A DNA stretch of 64,000 nt from Deltaproteobacteria bacterium (GCA_947477565.1 CANJUR010000003.1:141535-205534); one strand, 5' to 3'. Shown: positions 48,748 through 58,993, counted from the first letter of the stretch. Notes: generated from the sequence alone by a model not told the origin. Made by a program: numbers and translations.

Positions 48748-50418
48748 ATGAAACGTGGGCTACTTTGCATGGTGATGGCGTCGCTGGCCGCAGTCGGTTG
48801 CGCCAATGGGACGGAGTCGACGGTGATCGCAGACGCCGGAGCGCCGTCCGATATGGGCACCGCAATGGACGTCCCGATGACGGCCGTAAACTGCGGTGCA
48901 GTCACCCAGTGCGGCACCTGCGCGAGCCTCGGCCCGTGCGGTTGGTGCGGCGCCACGGGCACCTGCATCGCCGGCAACGCCACCGGCCCGACGGCCGGCG
49001 CCTGCGCCTCGAACTGGACCTCCGCCCCCGATCGCTGCCCCGTCGTCGATGCGGGCACCGCTCCAGTCGACACGGGAGTCGTAGCCCCGACCGACACCGG
49101 AACCACTACGGCAGACGCAGGCGACCCCTGCGAGAGTTCGACCGCCTGCGGCGCATGTACGGCCCAGGCTTCGTGCGGGTTCTGTCAGTCCACGGGGCGA
49201 TGCCAGACCGGCGGACGCGACGCGCCCACGATGGGTCCGGCGTGCGCGACGGGCTGGGCGTATGTCTCCACGCAGTGCACCACCGCCGATGCGGGCGTCG
49301 ATGCCGGCACCGCGGCCGATCCTTGTGCCGCCGCGGCCAACTGCGGCGCGTGTACCCAACTCTCCCAGTGTGGCTGGTGCCCCGGCATCAACCGCTGCCT
49401 CGTCGGCACCGGCACCGGCCCCAACACCATGGCCGCCACATGCGGAACGTGGGCCTGGTACACCGGCCAGTGCACCGCAGGCGCCGATGCGGGAACGAAC
49501 GCCGATGCGGGAACGACCGTCGATGCAGGCGATCCTTGCGTGAGTGCGACGACCTGCTCGACTTGCACCGGGCGCTCGCAGTGCGGCTGGTGCCCGGGCG
49601 CCAACCGCTGCTCCGTCGGCACCTCCTCGGGCCCGACGGGCGTCGTCGCAAGCTGCGGCTCGTGGGCGTGGCTCGGTTCGCAGTGCACCGCCCGCGCTGA
49701 TGCGGGCACCGACTCGGGCACGCAAACCCAGGGCATCCCGGGCTTTGGCGTCCCGTCCAGCTTCAACCCCGCGGAGGTCCTGCGCGCCTGCCCGGTGGGC
49801 GGAACACTGCGGCTCCAACTGACGCGCCTCTACGCGACACCACGGCGTCCGGATGGGTCGGCCTGGGACGGGATCCCGGGGCTTACGGACTTCGTCTGCA
49901 ACGCGAGCGCCGACCGGGTGCGAGAAGTGCTCCGCGACCAGATCAGCGGCATCAACATGAATGTCGGCATGACGGTCGATCAGGCCGTGGGCGAGGCCTT
50001 CCGCAATGTGGTCTCGGCGCAGTGCGGGTCTGCGACAAACTGGTTCCTCGGGCGCTGGGAGGGGCCGGACATGTACGCGCTGATGTACTCGCCGAGCACC
50101 ACGACCTCGCCGCGCTGGCGCACCACCTCGGAGACCGATTCGTGGGAAGCCCCGCGCGCGGGCGCCACCTGGAGCAACGCGTTCGTGGACATCCCCTGCG
50201 TGGCGCTGAGCACCAGCACGTTTCGCCTCGAAGTGCGCGACGAAGAGCCCTTCACGCTCTGGACGAGCATGGGCGAACTGACCTTCCGCGCAAACGAGGT
50301 GTCCCCACGGGCAATGTGCAGCGGCGTGGCCTTCCACGAGGGCTTCGGCGGCATCGCGGGCGTGCTCTTCAGCACCTCCGTGACCGGCGCCACGCAGAAC
50401 TGCACCGGACTGCGCTGA
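48748..50418 (+). CDS. Lipoprotein with four PSI-like Cys-rich repeats
   Basis: A 556-residue surface lipoprotein: lipobox near residue 18 (AVGC), an Asp-Ala-Gly linker, then four Cys-rich modules. Each has a CG.C..... CGWC pattern followed by a C..G segment and Trp-rich spacer (about residues 50-90, 125-170, 190-235, 265-310), resembling the PSI (plexin-like) fold. The modules are separated by Asp-Ala-Gly repeats. The C-terminal 230 residues are a single domain with no recognised catalytic motif. Likely displayed on the outer membrane. Confidence 0.8.
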   Translation: MKRGLLCMVMASLAAVGCANGTESTVIADAGAPSDMGTAMDVPMTAVNCGAVTQCGTCASLGPCGWCGATGTCIAGNATGPTAGACASNWTSAPDRCPVVDAGTAPVDTGVVAPTDTGTTTADAGDPCESSTACGACTAQASCGFCQSTGRCQTGGRDAPTMGPACATGWAYVSTQCTTADAGVDAGTAADPCAAAANCGACTQLSQCGWCPGINRCLVGTGTGPNTMAATCGTWAWYTGQCTAGADAGTNADAGTTVDAGDPCVSATTCSTCTGRSQCGWCPGANRCSVGTSSGPTGVVASCGSWAWLGSQCTARADAGTDSGTQTQGIPGFGVPSSFNPAEVLRACPVGGTLRLQLTRLYATPRRPDGSAWDGIPGLTDFVCNASADRVREVLRDQISGINMNVGMTVDQAVGEAFRNVVSAQCGSATNWFLGRWEGPDMYALMYSPSTTTSPRWRTTSETDSWEAPRAGATWSNAFVDIPCVALSTSTFRLEVRDEEPFTLWTSMGELTFRANEVSPRAMCSGVAFHEGFGGIAGVLFSTSVTGATQNCTGLR

Positions 50419-50425
50419 ACGTCCA

Positions 50426-50456
50426 CCCAGCCCAGTACCCCCGTTGACGGGCTGGG
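50426..50456. repeat. Inverted repeat between lipoprotein genes
   Basis: CCCAGCCC (50426-50433) and GGGCTGGG (50449-50456) form a perfect 8-bp stem with a 15-base loop, 8 bases after the stop at 50418. It may terminate transcription, though no T-run follows. A TTGACG inside its right side (50444-50449) could belong to a promoter for the next gene. Confidence 0.4.
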
Positions 50457-50481
50457 CAGATACGATATCTCTCGCTCCATC

Positions 50482-51540
50482 TTGAATTCCCGCCAGCGCC
50501 TCCCCCTTTCGATCTTCTCGACGGCGCTCCTCGCCCTCGGTTGCTCAGACAACGCAGCGGTGCCCGACGCGGCCGCGACCCCCGGCCCGGACGTCGTGAT
50601 CCCCTCCGATCGCGGTGTCCCGGCCGTGGACAACGGCCCCGCGGTCACCGATGCGGGCTGCGTCTATGAGCCCGTCACCCTCGATCGCAACAACGAACCC
50701 CGTAACGCCGCCGGCGACATCCGCTGGTGCTGGCCCGGCGAAGCCCGCTGCACCTGCGACGCAGACGATGACTGCTACCGCGAGGCCGGATACGTCGCGC
50801 AGTGCGCCACCGCGGACGCCCCACGGGATGCCGGAACCCCGGTCCTCGACGCGGGCGTCACGCCTCCCAGGGATGCCGGAACCCCGGTCCTCGACGCGGG
50901 CGTCACGCCTCCCAGGGATGCCGGAACCCCGGTCCTCGACGCGGGCGTCACGCCTCCCAGGGACGCTGGAAACCCCGTACCGACGGACCTCGGCAACTCC
51001 GGAACGGGCCTGTGCAGCGACCCCGTTTCGCCGACGAGCACAGGGCCGATGCTCAACCTCGAGACCATCCGCTTCAACTGGTCGATGCAGTGCTACCGGC
51101 CCGAAGACGGCTCGCTCTTCGTGTTCGTGGAAGACACGGAAACCGCCATGGTGGCCCTGCGCTTCTACGACTTCCTCAACAACGGCGGACCCGCCACCGG
51201 GGACACCATCGACCTCGCACGGACGCGCGCCGGCACCCGGCCGTTCTTCGTCTCGACCCTCTCGGGCATCGTCACCGCGCCGACCTGGAGCGCCCAGCGG
51301 AGCTACCTCGCCTACGAGGGCCAGGTGGTCTTCCAGCAGCTGCAACGCACCGCCCCCATCGGCACCCGGATGCGCATCGAGATTCGTAACCTGCGCGCCC
51401 GTGAAGTGCGGCAGTACACCAACGGCCGCTGCGAAAATATCCCCAACGGCGGACGGATGTTCGTGCGCTCGCTCATCCTCGACCTCCCCGTGAACAACCT
51501 CCACACCGACGTCGATTGCATCGACTGGGCAGGCGGCTGA
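50482..51540 (+). CDS. Lipoprotein with a repeated Asp-Ala-Gly linker
   Basis: A 352-residue lipoprotein that appears to start with TTG at 50482 (no in-frame ATG or GTG precedes the signal peptide), with lipobox near residue 21 (ALGC). After an acidic segment it has three copies of RDAGTPVLDAGVTPP (residues about 115-160) from a 45-bp repeat, then a beta-rich domain with two Cys pairs. The rest has no recognised motif. It follows the Cys-rich lipoprotein gene by 63 bp. Confidence 0.72.
   Translation: MNSRQRLPLSIFSTALLALGCSDNAAVPDAAATPGPDVVIPSDRGVPAVDNGPAVTDAGCVYEPVTLDRNNEPRNAAGDIRWCWPGEARCTCDADDDCYREAGYVAQCATADAPRDAGTPVLDAGVTPPRDAGTPVLDAGVTPPRDAGTPVLDAGVTPPRDAGNPVPTDLGNSGTGLCSDPVSPTSTGPMLNLETIRFNWSMQCYRPEDGSLFVFVEDTETAMVALRFYDFLNNGGPATGDTIDLARTRAGTRPFFVSTLSGIVTAPTWSAQRSYLAYEGQVVFQQLQRTAPIGTRMRIEIRNLRAREVRQYTNGRCENIPNGGRMFVRSLILDLPVNNLHTDVDCIDWAGG
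50825..50976 (+). repeat. 45-bp in-frame tandem repeat (about 3.4 copies)
   Basis: Copies start at 50825, 50870, 50915 and, in part, 50960, and encode RDAGTPVLDAGVTPP. The three full copies match exactly, suggesting recent expansion. Being a multiple of 3, gains or losses would keep the frame. Confidence 0.92.
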
Positions 51541-51637
51541 TACAGCCGGGCGAACTCACCGGCGTGCTCGCAGCCCTCGACCCAAAACATCGGCGAGCCT
51601 GATTGCATCACTGATCGGATGAGCAGTACCGTCTCGC

Positions 51638-54600
51638 ATGGTGCTGCCCGAACTCCATGCCAGCAGCGCGTTCAGCTTCCTGCGGGGGTCGTCGGACCCG
51701 GAGGCGCTGGTCATCCGGGCAGCAGAGCTCGGGCTGCCCGCGGTGGCGCTGCTCGATCGCGACGGCGTCAGCGGAGCGCCGCGCTTCCAGGCCGCCGCCC
51801 GCGAACATGGCGTGCGGCCGATCTTCGGGGTGAGCCTGGCGGTGCGCGACGCCGACCTCGACGGCCGCCTCTGCCTGCTCGTGACCAGCCGCGCGGGCTA
51901 CCAAAACCTCTGCGCGCTCGTCACCATCGCCAAGGCCAGCATCACCAAATCGCAGGCGCGAGAGGGCCTCGCCGCAGTCACCCGCGCAGACGTCGCCGCA
52001 CACCGCGGCGGCCTCGTGGCGATGCTCACCGCCGCCGACGCCCCGCTCGCCGCGATGGCACACCGCCGGTTCGATCGCGACGCCGTGCTTCGCTGGGCCG
52101 AGGCGCTGGTCGGACTCTTCGGGCGCGACGACACCGTCATCGAACTCACCCGCCACGAGCACCGCCCGGAGGAGCGGCGCACACAGCGCCTCGTCGCGCT
52201 CGCGCGGCACGTCGGCATACGCACCGTCGCCACCGGGGATGTTCGGTACGCGCGAGAAGAGAACGCCCTGCTGCACGACGTGTTCACGTGCATTCGCGAG
52301 CACACCACCATCGAGCGCGCGGGGCGGTTGCTGCTGCCCCACCACGGGTGGCACCTGCACGCCGCGGAGGTCACCCGGCGTCGGTTTCGTGACCTCCCGG
52401 CGGCGCTGCGCGACGCAGAGCGCCTCGCAGAGCGGTGCGCGTTCACGCTGGAAGACCTCGGATACAAGCTCCCGGACTACGGCACCCTCTCTCCGGAAGA
52501 GGCCGGCGCGCACCTGCACGAACTCGCCCTGACCCGGGCCCGCGAGCGCTACCGCCCAGACCATCCGCGAGCCTGGGCGCAGATTCGCAAGGAGCTGGCG
52601 CTCATCGAACGCCTACGCTTCGCAGGCTATTTCCTCATCGTGTGGGACATCGTGGAGTTCTGCAGGGCGAGCGGAATCCTCGTGCAGGGCAGAGGCTCCG
52701 CGGCCAACAGCGCGGTCTGCTATGTGCTCGGCATCACCGCCGTAGACCCGGTGGAGATGGAACTCCTCTTCGAGCGCTTTCTCTCCGAGGAGCGCGGCGA
52801 GTGGCCGGACATCGACCTCGACCTGCCGAGCGGCGAGCAGCGCGAGCGGGTGATCCAGTACGTCTACGCGAAGTACGGCGAGCACGGCGCGGCCATGACG
52901 GCCAACGTGATCACCTACCGGGCGCGCAGCGCGATGCGCGAGGTGGGGCGCGCGCTCGGGATGCCCGAAGACCTGCTCGCGAAGGTCTCCCGGCAGCTGC
53001 ACCACCTGCACGGCGCGCCGCCCGAGACGCAAGCCGAGCGCGTCGCAGCAGCGGGCCTCGATCTGACCGACCGGCGCGTGGGACTCTGGCTCGAGATGGG
53101 GCGGCAGATCGAGGACCTCCCGCGGCACCTCGGGCAGCACTCCGGCGGCATGGTGATCGCGCACGGACGCCTCGACCACGTGGTGCCCGTGGAGCCCGCG
53201 GCGATGGCGGGGCGGCGGGTGATCCAGTGGGACAAGGACGACTGCGCATCCCTGGGTATCCTGAAGATCGACCTCCTGGGACTCGGGATGATGGCCGTGC
53301 TCGAGGAGGTCTTCCACAACGTGCGCACCATCGACGGCGGACCGGAGACCACCATCGCCTCGGTGCCCGCAAACGACCCGCGGACGTACGCGATGATCCA
53401 GGCGGCGGACACCGTCGGGGTGTTTCAGATCGAGTCGCGGGCGCAGATGGCGACGCTCCCGCGCATCAGGCCGACGACGTTTTACGACCTGGTGGTGGAG
53501 GTCGCGCTGATTCGCCCGGGGCCCATCGTAGGGAAGATGGTGCACCCGTACCTCGCGCGCCGTGCGGGCCGCGAGCCCGTGACGTACCCGCACCCGGACC
53601 TGGAGCCCGTGCTCCGACGAACACTGGGTATCCCGCTGTTTCAGGAGCAGCTCATGCGCGTCTCGATGGTCGCCGCGGACTTCACCGGCGGCGAGGCCGA
53701 AGAGTTGCGCCGCGCCATGGGGTCGAGGCGCAGCGCCGCGAAGATGGCGCGCATCGTCGATCGTCTGCGCGCCGGCATGACCCGCAACCACTACGCCGCG
53801 GAAGACCAGGAGCAGATCATCCGGGGCATCACTTCCTTCGCGGAGTACGGCTTCCCGGAGTCGCACAGCGCGAGCTTCGCGCTGCTGGCCTACGCGAGCG
53901 CGTACCTCCGCGCGCACTACCCGGCGACCTTCACCGGGGGGCTGCTCAACCACTGGCCGATGGGCTTCTATCACCCGGCGACGCTCATCCGGGATGCGCA
54001 GCGCCACGGGGTCACGGTGCTCCCCATCGACGTCACCCGCTCGCACTGGAACTGCTCCCGCGAAGGCGATCCGCGGGCGCAGCGGCTGCGGCTCGGGCTG
54101 CGCTTCGTGGGCGGGCTGCGCGAGTCCACCGGGCGCGCGATCGAGGCCGCGCGGGCGTCGGCGGCCTTCACCTCCCTGGAGGATTTCCGTCGGCGCACAT
54201 CCCCCGACCGGGCGGAGCTGGAGACGCTCGCCGAGCTGGGCGCGCTGCGCTTCACCGACCGCGAGCGACCGTGGCATCGGCGCGAGGCCCTCTGGCAGGT
54301 GCGCGCGCTCGAGGCGATGCCGCACGGGCTCTTCGACGGCGGCGTGGCGGAACGGGAAGAGTCCCCGATACGGCCCATGGGCCTGACCGAGCGCGTCGCG
54401 GCAGACCTCGCTGCGAGCGGGGTCACGGTGGGTCCGCACCCGATGTCGTTTGCGCGGGCGGCGCTGCGGCGGGAAGGGGCGCTCTCGTCCGCGGAGCTCC
54501 CCAGCGCCCGCCATGGGAGCCCGGTGCTGGTGGCCGGAATTGTGATCACCCGCCAGCGCCCGGGGAGCGCGAAGGGCTTCTTCTTCCTGACCCTGGAGGA

Positions 54601-54808
54601 CGAAGGCGGGGTCATCAACGCCATCGTTGCGCCGGCGCTCTACGACGAGCAGCGGGCGCTCCTGGTGACCGCCGGGGTGCTGAAGATCTACGGGGTGGTG
54701 CAGCACCAGGAGGGCGTGCTCAGCGTGAAGGCGATTCGCGCCGAAGCGGTGGCGCTCACGGCAGACATCGCGGCGCTGGCGCTGCCGCCGTCGCATGACT
54801 TCCACTGA
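51638..54808 (+). CDS. dnaE2: Error-prone DNA polymerase DnaE2 (ImuC)
   Basis: A 1056-residue C-family polymerase that replicates past lesions with ImuA and ImuB. The N-terminal PHP domain begins with ELHASSAFSFLRG, a typical DnaE2 opening, followed by the palm with PDIDLDLPSG (catalytic Asp pair), GRGSAANSAVCYVLG, and HSGGMVIAHG. The fingers/little-finger part and the C-terminal OB fold follow (ITRQRPGSAKGFFFLTLEDE). No QLxLF clamp motif is obvious at the end. The cassette is split: imuAB is 15 kb upstream. No GAAC-N4-GTTC box is visible in the 97 bp before the ATG. Confidence 0.93.
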   Translation: MVLPELHASSAFSFLRGSSDPEALVIRAAELGLPAVALLDRDGVSGAPRFQAAAREHGVRPIFGVSLAVRDADLDGRLCLLVTSRAGYQNLCALVTIAKASITKSQAREGLAAVTRADVAAHRGGLVAMLTAADAPLAAMAHRRFDRDAVLRWAEALVGLFGRDDTVIELTRHEHRPEERRTQRLVALARHVGIRTVATGDVRYAREENALLHDVFTCIREHTTIERAGRLLLPHHGWHLHAAEVTRRRFRDLPAALRDAERLAERCAFTLEDLGYKLPDYGTLSPEEAGAHLHELALTRARERYRPDHPRAWAQIRKELALIERLRFAGYFLIVWDIVEFCRASGILVQGRGSAANSAVCYVLGITAVDPVEMELLFERFLSEERGEWPDIDLDLPSGEQRERVIQYVYAKYGEHGAAMTANVITYRARSAMREVGRALGMPEDLLAKVSRQLHHLHGAPPETQAERVAAAGLDLTDRRVGLWLEMGRQIEDLPRHLGQHSGGMVIAHGRLDHVVPVEPAAMAGRRVIQWDKDDCASLGILKIDLLGLGMMAVLEEVFHNVRTIDGGPETTIASVPANDPRTYAMIQAADTVGVFQIESRAQMATLPRIRPTTFYDLVVEVALIRPGPIVGKMVHPYLARRAGREPVTYPHPDLEPVLRRTLGIPLFQEQLMRVSMVAADFTGGEAEELRRAMGSRRSAAKMARIVDRLRAGMTRNHYAAEDQEQIIRGITSFAEYGFPESHSASFALLAYASAYLRAHYPATFTGGLLNHWPMGFYHPATLIRDAQRHGVTVLPIDVTRSHWNCSREGDPRAQRLRLGLRFVGGLRESTGRAIEAARASAAFTSLEDFRRRTSPDRAELETLAELGALRFTDRERPWHRREALWQVRALEAMPHGLFDGGVAEREESPIRPMGLTERVAADLAASGVTVGPHPMSFARAALRREGALSSAELPSARHGSPVLVAGIVITRQRPGSAKGFFFLTLEDEGGVINAIVAPALYDEQRALLVTAGVLKIYGVVQHQEGVLSVKAIRAEAVALTADIAALALPPSHDFH

Positions 54809-54946
54809 TGGGCGAGGGCGGCGCAAGGGGCTCCGGGGACGCTCGCGCCGACTGCGAGGTCATCCCGCGGGAGTCTATGGAATCAAAGGATTTATTCGGG
54901 ACGATGACTCGCTGAGCCGACGCGCCGCGCGCAGGCGGTGGCGGCT

Positions 54947-55741
54947 CTACGCGGGCTTCTTCTTCTTGAGCGTGGAGACCACCTTCTGGGCCTCACGGAG
55001 CTTCTGCGCGGCCTCCTTGCGCTGCTGCGCGAGGGCGCGGTGCTCCTCCCGGGCGGCGACGCGGGCGCTCAACTCCTCCGCGCTCGGCGCGCGCTCCGGG
55101 CGCGGACGAAAGAACCCGCTCGCCCAGTCGCGCGCCGTCCCCGGCGGGAGCGCGGTGCGCCGCGTGTCCAGTTCGCTCCACACCCGGTCGCGCGTGACGT
55201 GGATCTTCTGCACGTACTTTGCGAATTCGCCGGTGGCGCGAAAGGCGGCGTTCTTCGCGCCGGCCACGTCGCGCGCCTTCACCGCCGCGTCGGCGGCCGC
55301 GAGCTCCGCCGCCAGGGCCTTCCGGTGCGAGCGCAGCACCGGGGCGTCGTCCGTGGCGAGGTGTTCTTGCCAGGCACGAAGGGTGACGAGCTCGTCGCCG
55401 AGCACCGGGCGCTTGAGGTCAAACGCGTTCCCCACGAAGTACAACCGATACCGGGGGTCTTCGCGATCGCCGCCCACGAGATGGCGCGCGTCGTTATCAA
55501 CGGCGTCCACCCGCGAATCGAGGGACTCGTCGGCCTGGACGATGTCGCCCTGGGCTTCGGTCTGCGCGTCCCAGAGCGCGAGCTGCTTCGAGTGCACCGC
55601 CCCCCACTGGTCGATCAGCGCGCCGACGGGCCTGGCCAGGTCGGCCGCGCGTTTGTCGCGACGCAACCGATGGCGGAGGTAGACGAGGTCGTTGCGTAGG
55701 TCGTCGAGGGTGGCGTCGGAGGCGAGATATGGTGCTGGCAT
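54947..55741 (-). CDS. Unknown protein with a basic coiled-coil tail
   Basis: A 264-residue protein of no recognised family. The middle has an LRNDLVYLRHRLRRDKRAADLARP helix and a conserved-looking stretch GNAFDLKRPVLGDELVTLR. The last 60 residues are a charged, predicted coiled coil rich in Lys, Glu and Ala, ending KKKKPA. The start could also be at 55885, which would add 48 residues. The ATG at 55741 is chosen because GGGAAGGGAG lies 12 bases upstream. No signal peptide is evident, so it is probably cytoplasmic. Confidence 0.6.
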   Translation of the reverse strand: MPAPYLASDATLDDLRNDLVYLRHRLRRDKRAADLARPVGALIDQWGAVHSKQLALWDAQTEAQGDIVQADESLDSRVDAVDNDARHLVGGDREDPRYRLYFVGNAFDLKRPVLGDELVTLRAWQEHLATDDAPVLRSHRKALAAELAAADAAVKARDVAGAKNAAFRATGEFAKYVQKIHVTRDRVWSELDTRRTALPPGTARDWASGFFRPRPERAPSAEELSARVAAREEHRALAQQRKEAAQKLREAQKVVSTLKKKKPA

Positions 55742-55999
55742 TGGTGTCGAGACTCCCTTCCCGCCAACGGTAACGCCCGCCGACCCGGCCGTAGCAAGCA
55801 CCTTGTGCTGAAAGAGAGCGGCGAAGAGAGCCTCGGGTGCGACCCTGACGCGCAGGATCGCTCCGTCGGTCGACGACGATGCCATCCTGCACGCCAGGAT
55901 TGAGTCGTCGGCCGTCGTCGGGGGAAGCGCGCGACGCTCGCCTCCGGGGAGCACCACCGATGACCTCACCCGATGACTCTGGCAGACTCCGCGACCCCA

Positions 56000-56737
56000 A
56001 TGCGAGCGAGATCCCTGTCCCTGATTCTCCTGGTGAGCGCGTGCGGCGGCGTCCCGGCGCAGCCCACCACCCCGGTCGCTCCGCCGCCGTCCCCGCAGGC
56101 GGACCGTTCTGCGCCGCCGCCGTCGTCGTCCCCGTGCGGCGACCATCACGGCATGTCCATCGAGGGCCAGCTAGGCACCATCGCCGGAGGCAACGTGCGC
56201 CGCGTGATGCGCGACGCCGAGGCCACCCTGATGGCCTGCTACACGAACCGGGTGGAGGCGCTCCCGGTGCTCGCAGGACGCATCGAGTTGCGGCTGCGCG
56301 TGGGCGATGGGGGCGCTGTGCGGTGGGCGATTCCGGCGCGCTCGACGCTGGGCGACCGCGCGACGGAGCGATGCATGGTCGAGGCCGCGAGCGCGCTGCG
56401 CTTTGACGCACCCTGCGGCGGCGAAGCGGAGGTCACCTACGCCCTCGAGATGGACGGCGGACCCGACCGTCGGCCCGCCACGGCGTGGGGCGCACAGCGG
56501 GTGGAGGCCGCCTTGCGCGCGCGCCGCACGGCCCTCGCGACGTGTCGCCGCAACGACCACAGCCCCCTGCAGGTGACGCTCTACGTGGCCCCCAACGGGA
56601 GCGTCGCCGCCGCCGGGGCAGCGCTGTCCTCGAGCGAGGCGACGGCGATGACGGACTGCGTGCTCCGCGAGGTGCAGGCGCTCCGTCTCCCGACGCCCGG
56701 ATCATGGTACGCGCGGACCACTGTCACCATCCCGTAG
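56000..56737 (+). CDS. Lipoprotein, AgmX/PglI-like C-terminal domain
   Basis: A 245-residue lipoprotein with lipobox at residue 15 (VSAC) and a Pro/Ser linker. The C-terminal part has two copies of a motif with Cys pairs (MACYTNRVEAL; CMVEAASALRF and RTALATCRRN; CVLREVQALRL), the layout of AgmX/PglI-type C-terminal domains known in myxobacteria. The function of that family is not established here. The ATG at 56000 is chosen over 55973 because it puts the lipobox at the expected distance. Confidence 0.72.
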   Translation: MRARSLSLILLVSACGGVPAQPTTPVAPPPSPQADRSAPPPSSSPCGDHHGMSIEGQLGTIAGGNVRRVMRDAEATLMACYTNRVEALPVLAGRIELRLRVGDGGAVRWAIPARSTLGDRATERCMVEAASALRFDAPCGGEAEVTYALEMDGGPDRRPATAWGAQRVEAALRARRTALATCRRNDHSPLQVTLYVAPNGSVAAAGAALSSSEATAMTDCVLREVQALRLPTPGSWYARTTVTIP

Positions 56738-56754
56738 ACGGAAGTAGAGGCTTC

Positions 56755-57894
56755 ATGGACTTCGAACTGAACGAGACGCAGGCGATGGTGCGCGAGACCG
56801 CGCGGGCCTTCAGCGACCGGGTGTTGCGCCCGCGGGCGGCGGAGTTCGAGCGCGCCGAGCGCATCCCTGCGGAGGTGCTCAAGGAGATGGCCGAGCTTGG
56901 GCTGATGGGGGTCAACGTCCCCGCGGCGCTCGGCGGATCCGAGGCCGGAGTGGTGTCCTACGCGCTCGCGATGCGCGAGATCGCCCGCGGTTGCGCGGCG
57001 ACGGCGGTGACCATGGCGGTGACCAACATGGTCTCCGAGGTGATCACGGAGTTTGGCACCGCGGAGCAGCGCGAGACGTACGTCCCGCGGCTGGTGGGGG
57101 GCGAGTACGTCGCCGGGTCTTTCGCGCTGAGCGAGACGGGCGCGGGCAGCGACCCGGGGGCGATGCGCACGACGGCGGTGCGCCACGGGGACACCTGGGT
57201 GATCAACGGCGACAAGCAGTGGATCACCTCCGGCGACCGCGCGGGCGTCTTCGTGGTGTGGGCGCGCACGGGGGGGAAAGGCACCGCGGGGCTGTCGGCG
57301 TTTCTTGTGGAGGGCGGCACCCCGGGGCTGCGCGTGGGCAAGCACGAGGACAAGATGGGCATCCGCGCTTCGGCGACGGTTCCGCTGGTCTTCGAGGAGT
57401 GCACGGTGCCCGCGAGCGCGCTGCTGGGCGTGGAGTGCGGCGGGTTCAAGATCGCGATGATGGCCCTCGACGGCGGGCGGGTGGGCATCGGCGCGCAGGC
57501 GCTGGGCATCGGGGAGGGAGCCCTCGGAGATGCGCGGCGCTACGCCACCGAGCGGCAGCAGTTCGGGAAGGCCATCGCGGAGTTTCAGGCGGTGCAGTGG
57601 ATGCTGGCGGACAGCCATGCGGAGCTCGACGCGGCGCGCTGGCTGGTGCTGCGTGCGGCGTGGCTGAAGGAGTCCGGGCGGCCCTTCGCGCAGGAGGCAG
57701 CGATGGCCAAGCTGAACGCGTCGGAGACGGCGTGGCGGGTGTGCAACCGCGCGGTGCAGGTGCACGGGGGCTACGGGTACACGCGAGAGTTCGCGGTGGA
57801 GAGACGGATGCGAGACTCGCGGGCGACGATGATCTACGAGGGGACGAGCGAGATTCAACGGCTGGTCATCGCGCGGGGGGCGCTGCGCGGATGA
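56755..57894 (+). CDS. Acyl-CoA dehydrogenase
   Basis: A 379-residue FAD enzyme oxidising acyl-CoA in fatty-acid or amino-acid breakdown. The N-terminal helices run to about 120 (ending [16 protein letters not shown]), the middle strands hold [11 protein letters not shown] and the substrate loop, and the C-terminal domain ends with the catalytic Glu in [18 protein letters not shown] is just upstream of the ATG at 56755. Its stop overlaps the pdxJ ATG (ATGA). Confidence 0.95.
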   Translation: MDFELNETQAMVRETARAFSDRVLRPRAAEFERAERIPAEVLKEMAELGLMGVNVPAALGGSEAGVVSYALAMREIARGCAATAVTMAVTNMVSEVITEFGTAEQRETYVPRLVGGEYVAGSFALSETGAGSDPGAMRTTAVRHGDTWVINGDKQWITSGDRAGVFVVWARTGGKGTAGLSAFLVEGGTPGLRVGKHEDKMGIRASATVPLVFEECTVPASALLGVECGGFKIAMMALDGGRVGIGAQALGIGEGALGDARRYATERQQFGKAIAEFQAVQWMLADSHAELDAARWLVLRAAWLKESGRPFAQEAAMAKLNASETAWRVCNRAVQVHGGYGYTREFAVERRMRDSRATMIYEGTSEIQRLVIARGALRG

Positions 57895-58622
57895 GCCTCG
57901 CGCTGCACGTCAACGTCGATCACGTCGCCACGCTCCGACAGGCGCGCGGCACACGGTACCCAGACCCCGTGGAGGCCGCGCTGGCCTGCGAGCGCGCAGG
58001 CGCGGATGGCATCACGGTGCACCTCCGGGAAGACCGCAGACACATCCAGGAGCGCGACGTTCGGGTGATCAGGGAGGTCGTTCGCGGCACGTACAACCTG
58101 GAGATGGCGGCGACCGACGACGGCCTCGCGATTGCGTTGGCGGTGCGGCCCGACCACGTGACGCTGGTGCCCGAGCGGCGCGAGGAGCGCACGACGGAAG
58201 GGGGCCTCGACGCGGCGGGGCAGCGGTCGGCGCTGGCGCGGGTGATCGTTCCGCTGCGCGCGGCGGGCATCCGGGTGTCGCTCTTCATCGCGGCGGACGA
58301 CGCGCAGATCGACGCCGCGGCGGCGCTGGGCGCGGAGCAGATCGAACTGCACACGGGCGACTACGCCGACGCGGTGGGAGCGCACCGGCGGGAGGCGCTG
58401 GCGGCGCTCGAGCGCGGCGCTGCGCGGGCGCGGGATGCGGGGATGCGGGTGGCGGCGGGGCACGGGCTCAACGTGGCGAACGTGGGCGGCATCGCGGCGA
58501 TTGCGGCGGTGGAGGAGCTAAACATCGGCCACGCGATCATCGCGGACGCCGTGATGATGGGCCTTGCGGGCGCGGTGCGTGCGATGCGCGACGCGATGGA
58601 CCGGGGGCGGGCGCGGGCGTGA
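57891..58622 (+). CDS. pdxJ: Pyridoxine 5'-phosphate synthase
   Basis: A 243-residue TIM-barrel enzyme of the deoxyxylulose-phosphate-dependent vitamin B6 pathway, closing the pyridine ring from deoxyxylulose phosphate and an aminoacetone phosphate. It begins [17 protein letters not shown] and contains [46 protein letters not shown] and ELNIGHAI, all family signatures. It is coupled to acyl-CoA dehydrogenase and acpS by ATGA and GTGA overlaps. PLP made here could serve the cysteine synthase at the window start. Confidence 0.96.
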   Translation: MSLALHVNVDHVATLRQARGTRYPDPVEAALACERAGADGITVHLREDRRHIQERDVRVIREVVRGTYNLEMAATDDGLAIALAVRPDHVTLVPERREERTTEGGLDAAGQRSALARVIVPLRAAGIRVSLFIAADDAQIDAAAALGAEQIELHTGDYADAVGAHRREALAALERGAARARDAGMRVAAGHGLNVANVGGIAAIAAVEELNIGHAIIADAVMMGLAGAVRAMRDAMDRGRARA

Positions 58623-58993
58623 TTGTGGGCCTCGGCATCGACGTGGTGGCGTTGCCCCGCGTCGAGCGGATGTGGCGACGCTGGGGCGAGCGCATCGCCG
58701 CGCGGGTGCTCGGCGAGGACGAGCGTCGGGCGATGATGACCAGCGAGCCTCGGGTGATCGAGTGGCTTGCCGGGCGCATCGCCGCGAAGGAGGCGGCGAG
58801 CAAGGCGCTGGGGGTTCCTGCGGGAATCCACTGGCACCACGCGGAGGTGCTCGCCGCGCGGCCGGGCGCTCCGACGCTTCGGTGGCACGGGGTGGCGCGG
58901 GCGCGGGTCGAGGCGCTGGGGGTCACCGGGAGCTTCCTCTCGATCACGCACGACGCGGGCTTTGCAGCGGCGGTGGTAGTGCTGGAGCGATGA
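58619..58993 (+). CDS. acpS: Holo-[acyl-carrier-protein] synthase
   Basis: A 124-residue enzyme that moves 4'-phosphopantetheine from CoA to acyl carrier protein. The Mg/CoA motif [11 protein letters not shown] is at the start and [17 protein letters not shown] in the middle, both intact, followed by SITHD. The GTG start overlaps the pdxJ stop, and its stop overlaps the nnr ATG; pdxJ-acpS-nnr order is widespread. The whole operon spans 56755-60543. Confidence 0.95.
   Translation: MIVGLGIDVVALPRVERMWRRWGERIAARVLGEDERRAMMTSEPRVIEWLAGRIAAKEAASKALGVPAGIHWHHAEVLAARPGAPTLRWHGVARARVEALGVTGSFLSITHDAGFAAAVVVLER

Noticed and set aside
47124..49106. 660-codon minus-strand frame across the TPR gene
   Set aside because: Repeats mirror the TPR period on the other strand; no independent support.
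52613..54826. 737-codon minus-strand frame across dnaE2
   Set aside because: Antisense shadow; dnaE2 motifs are clear on the plus strand.
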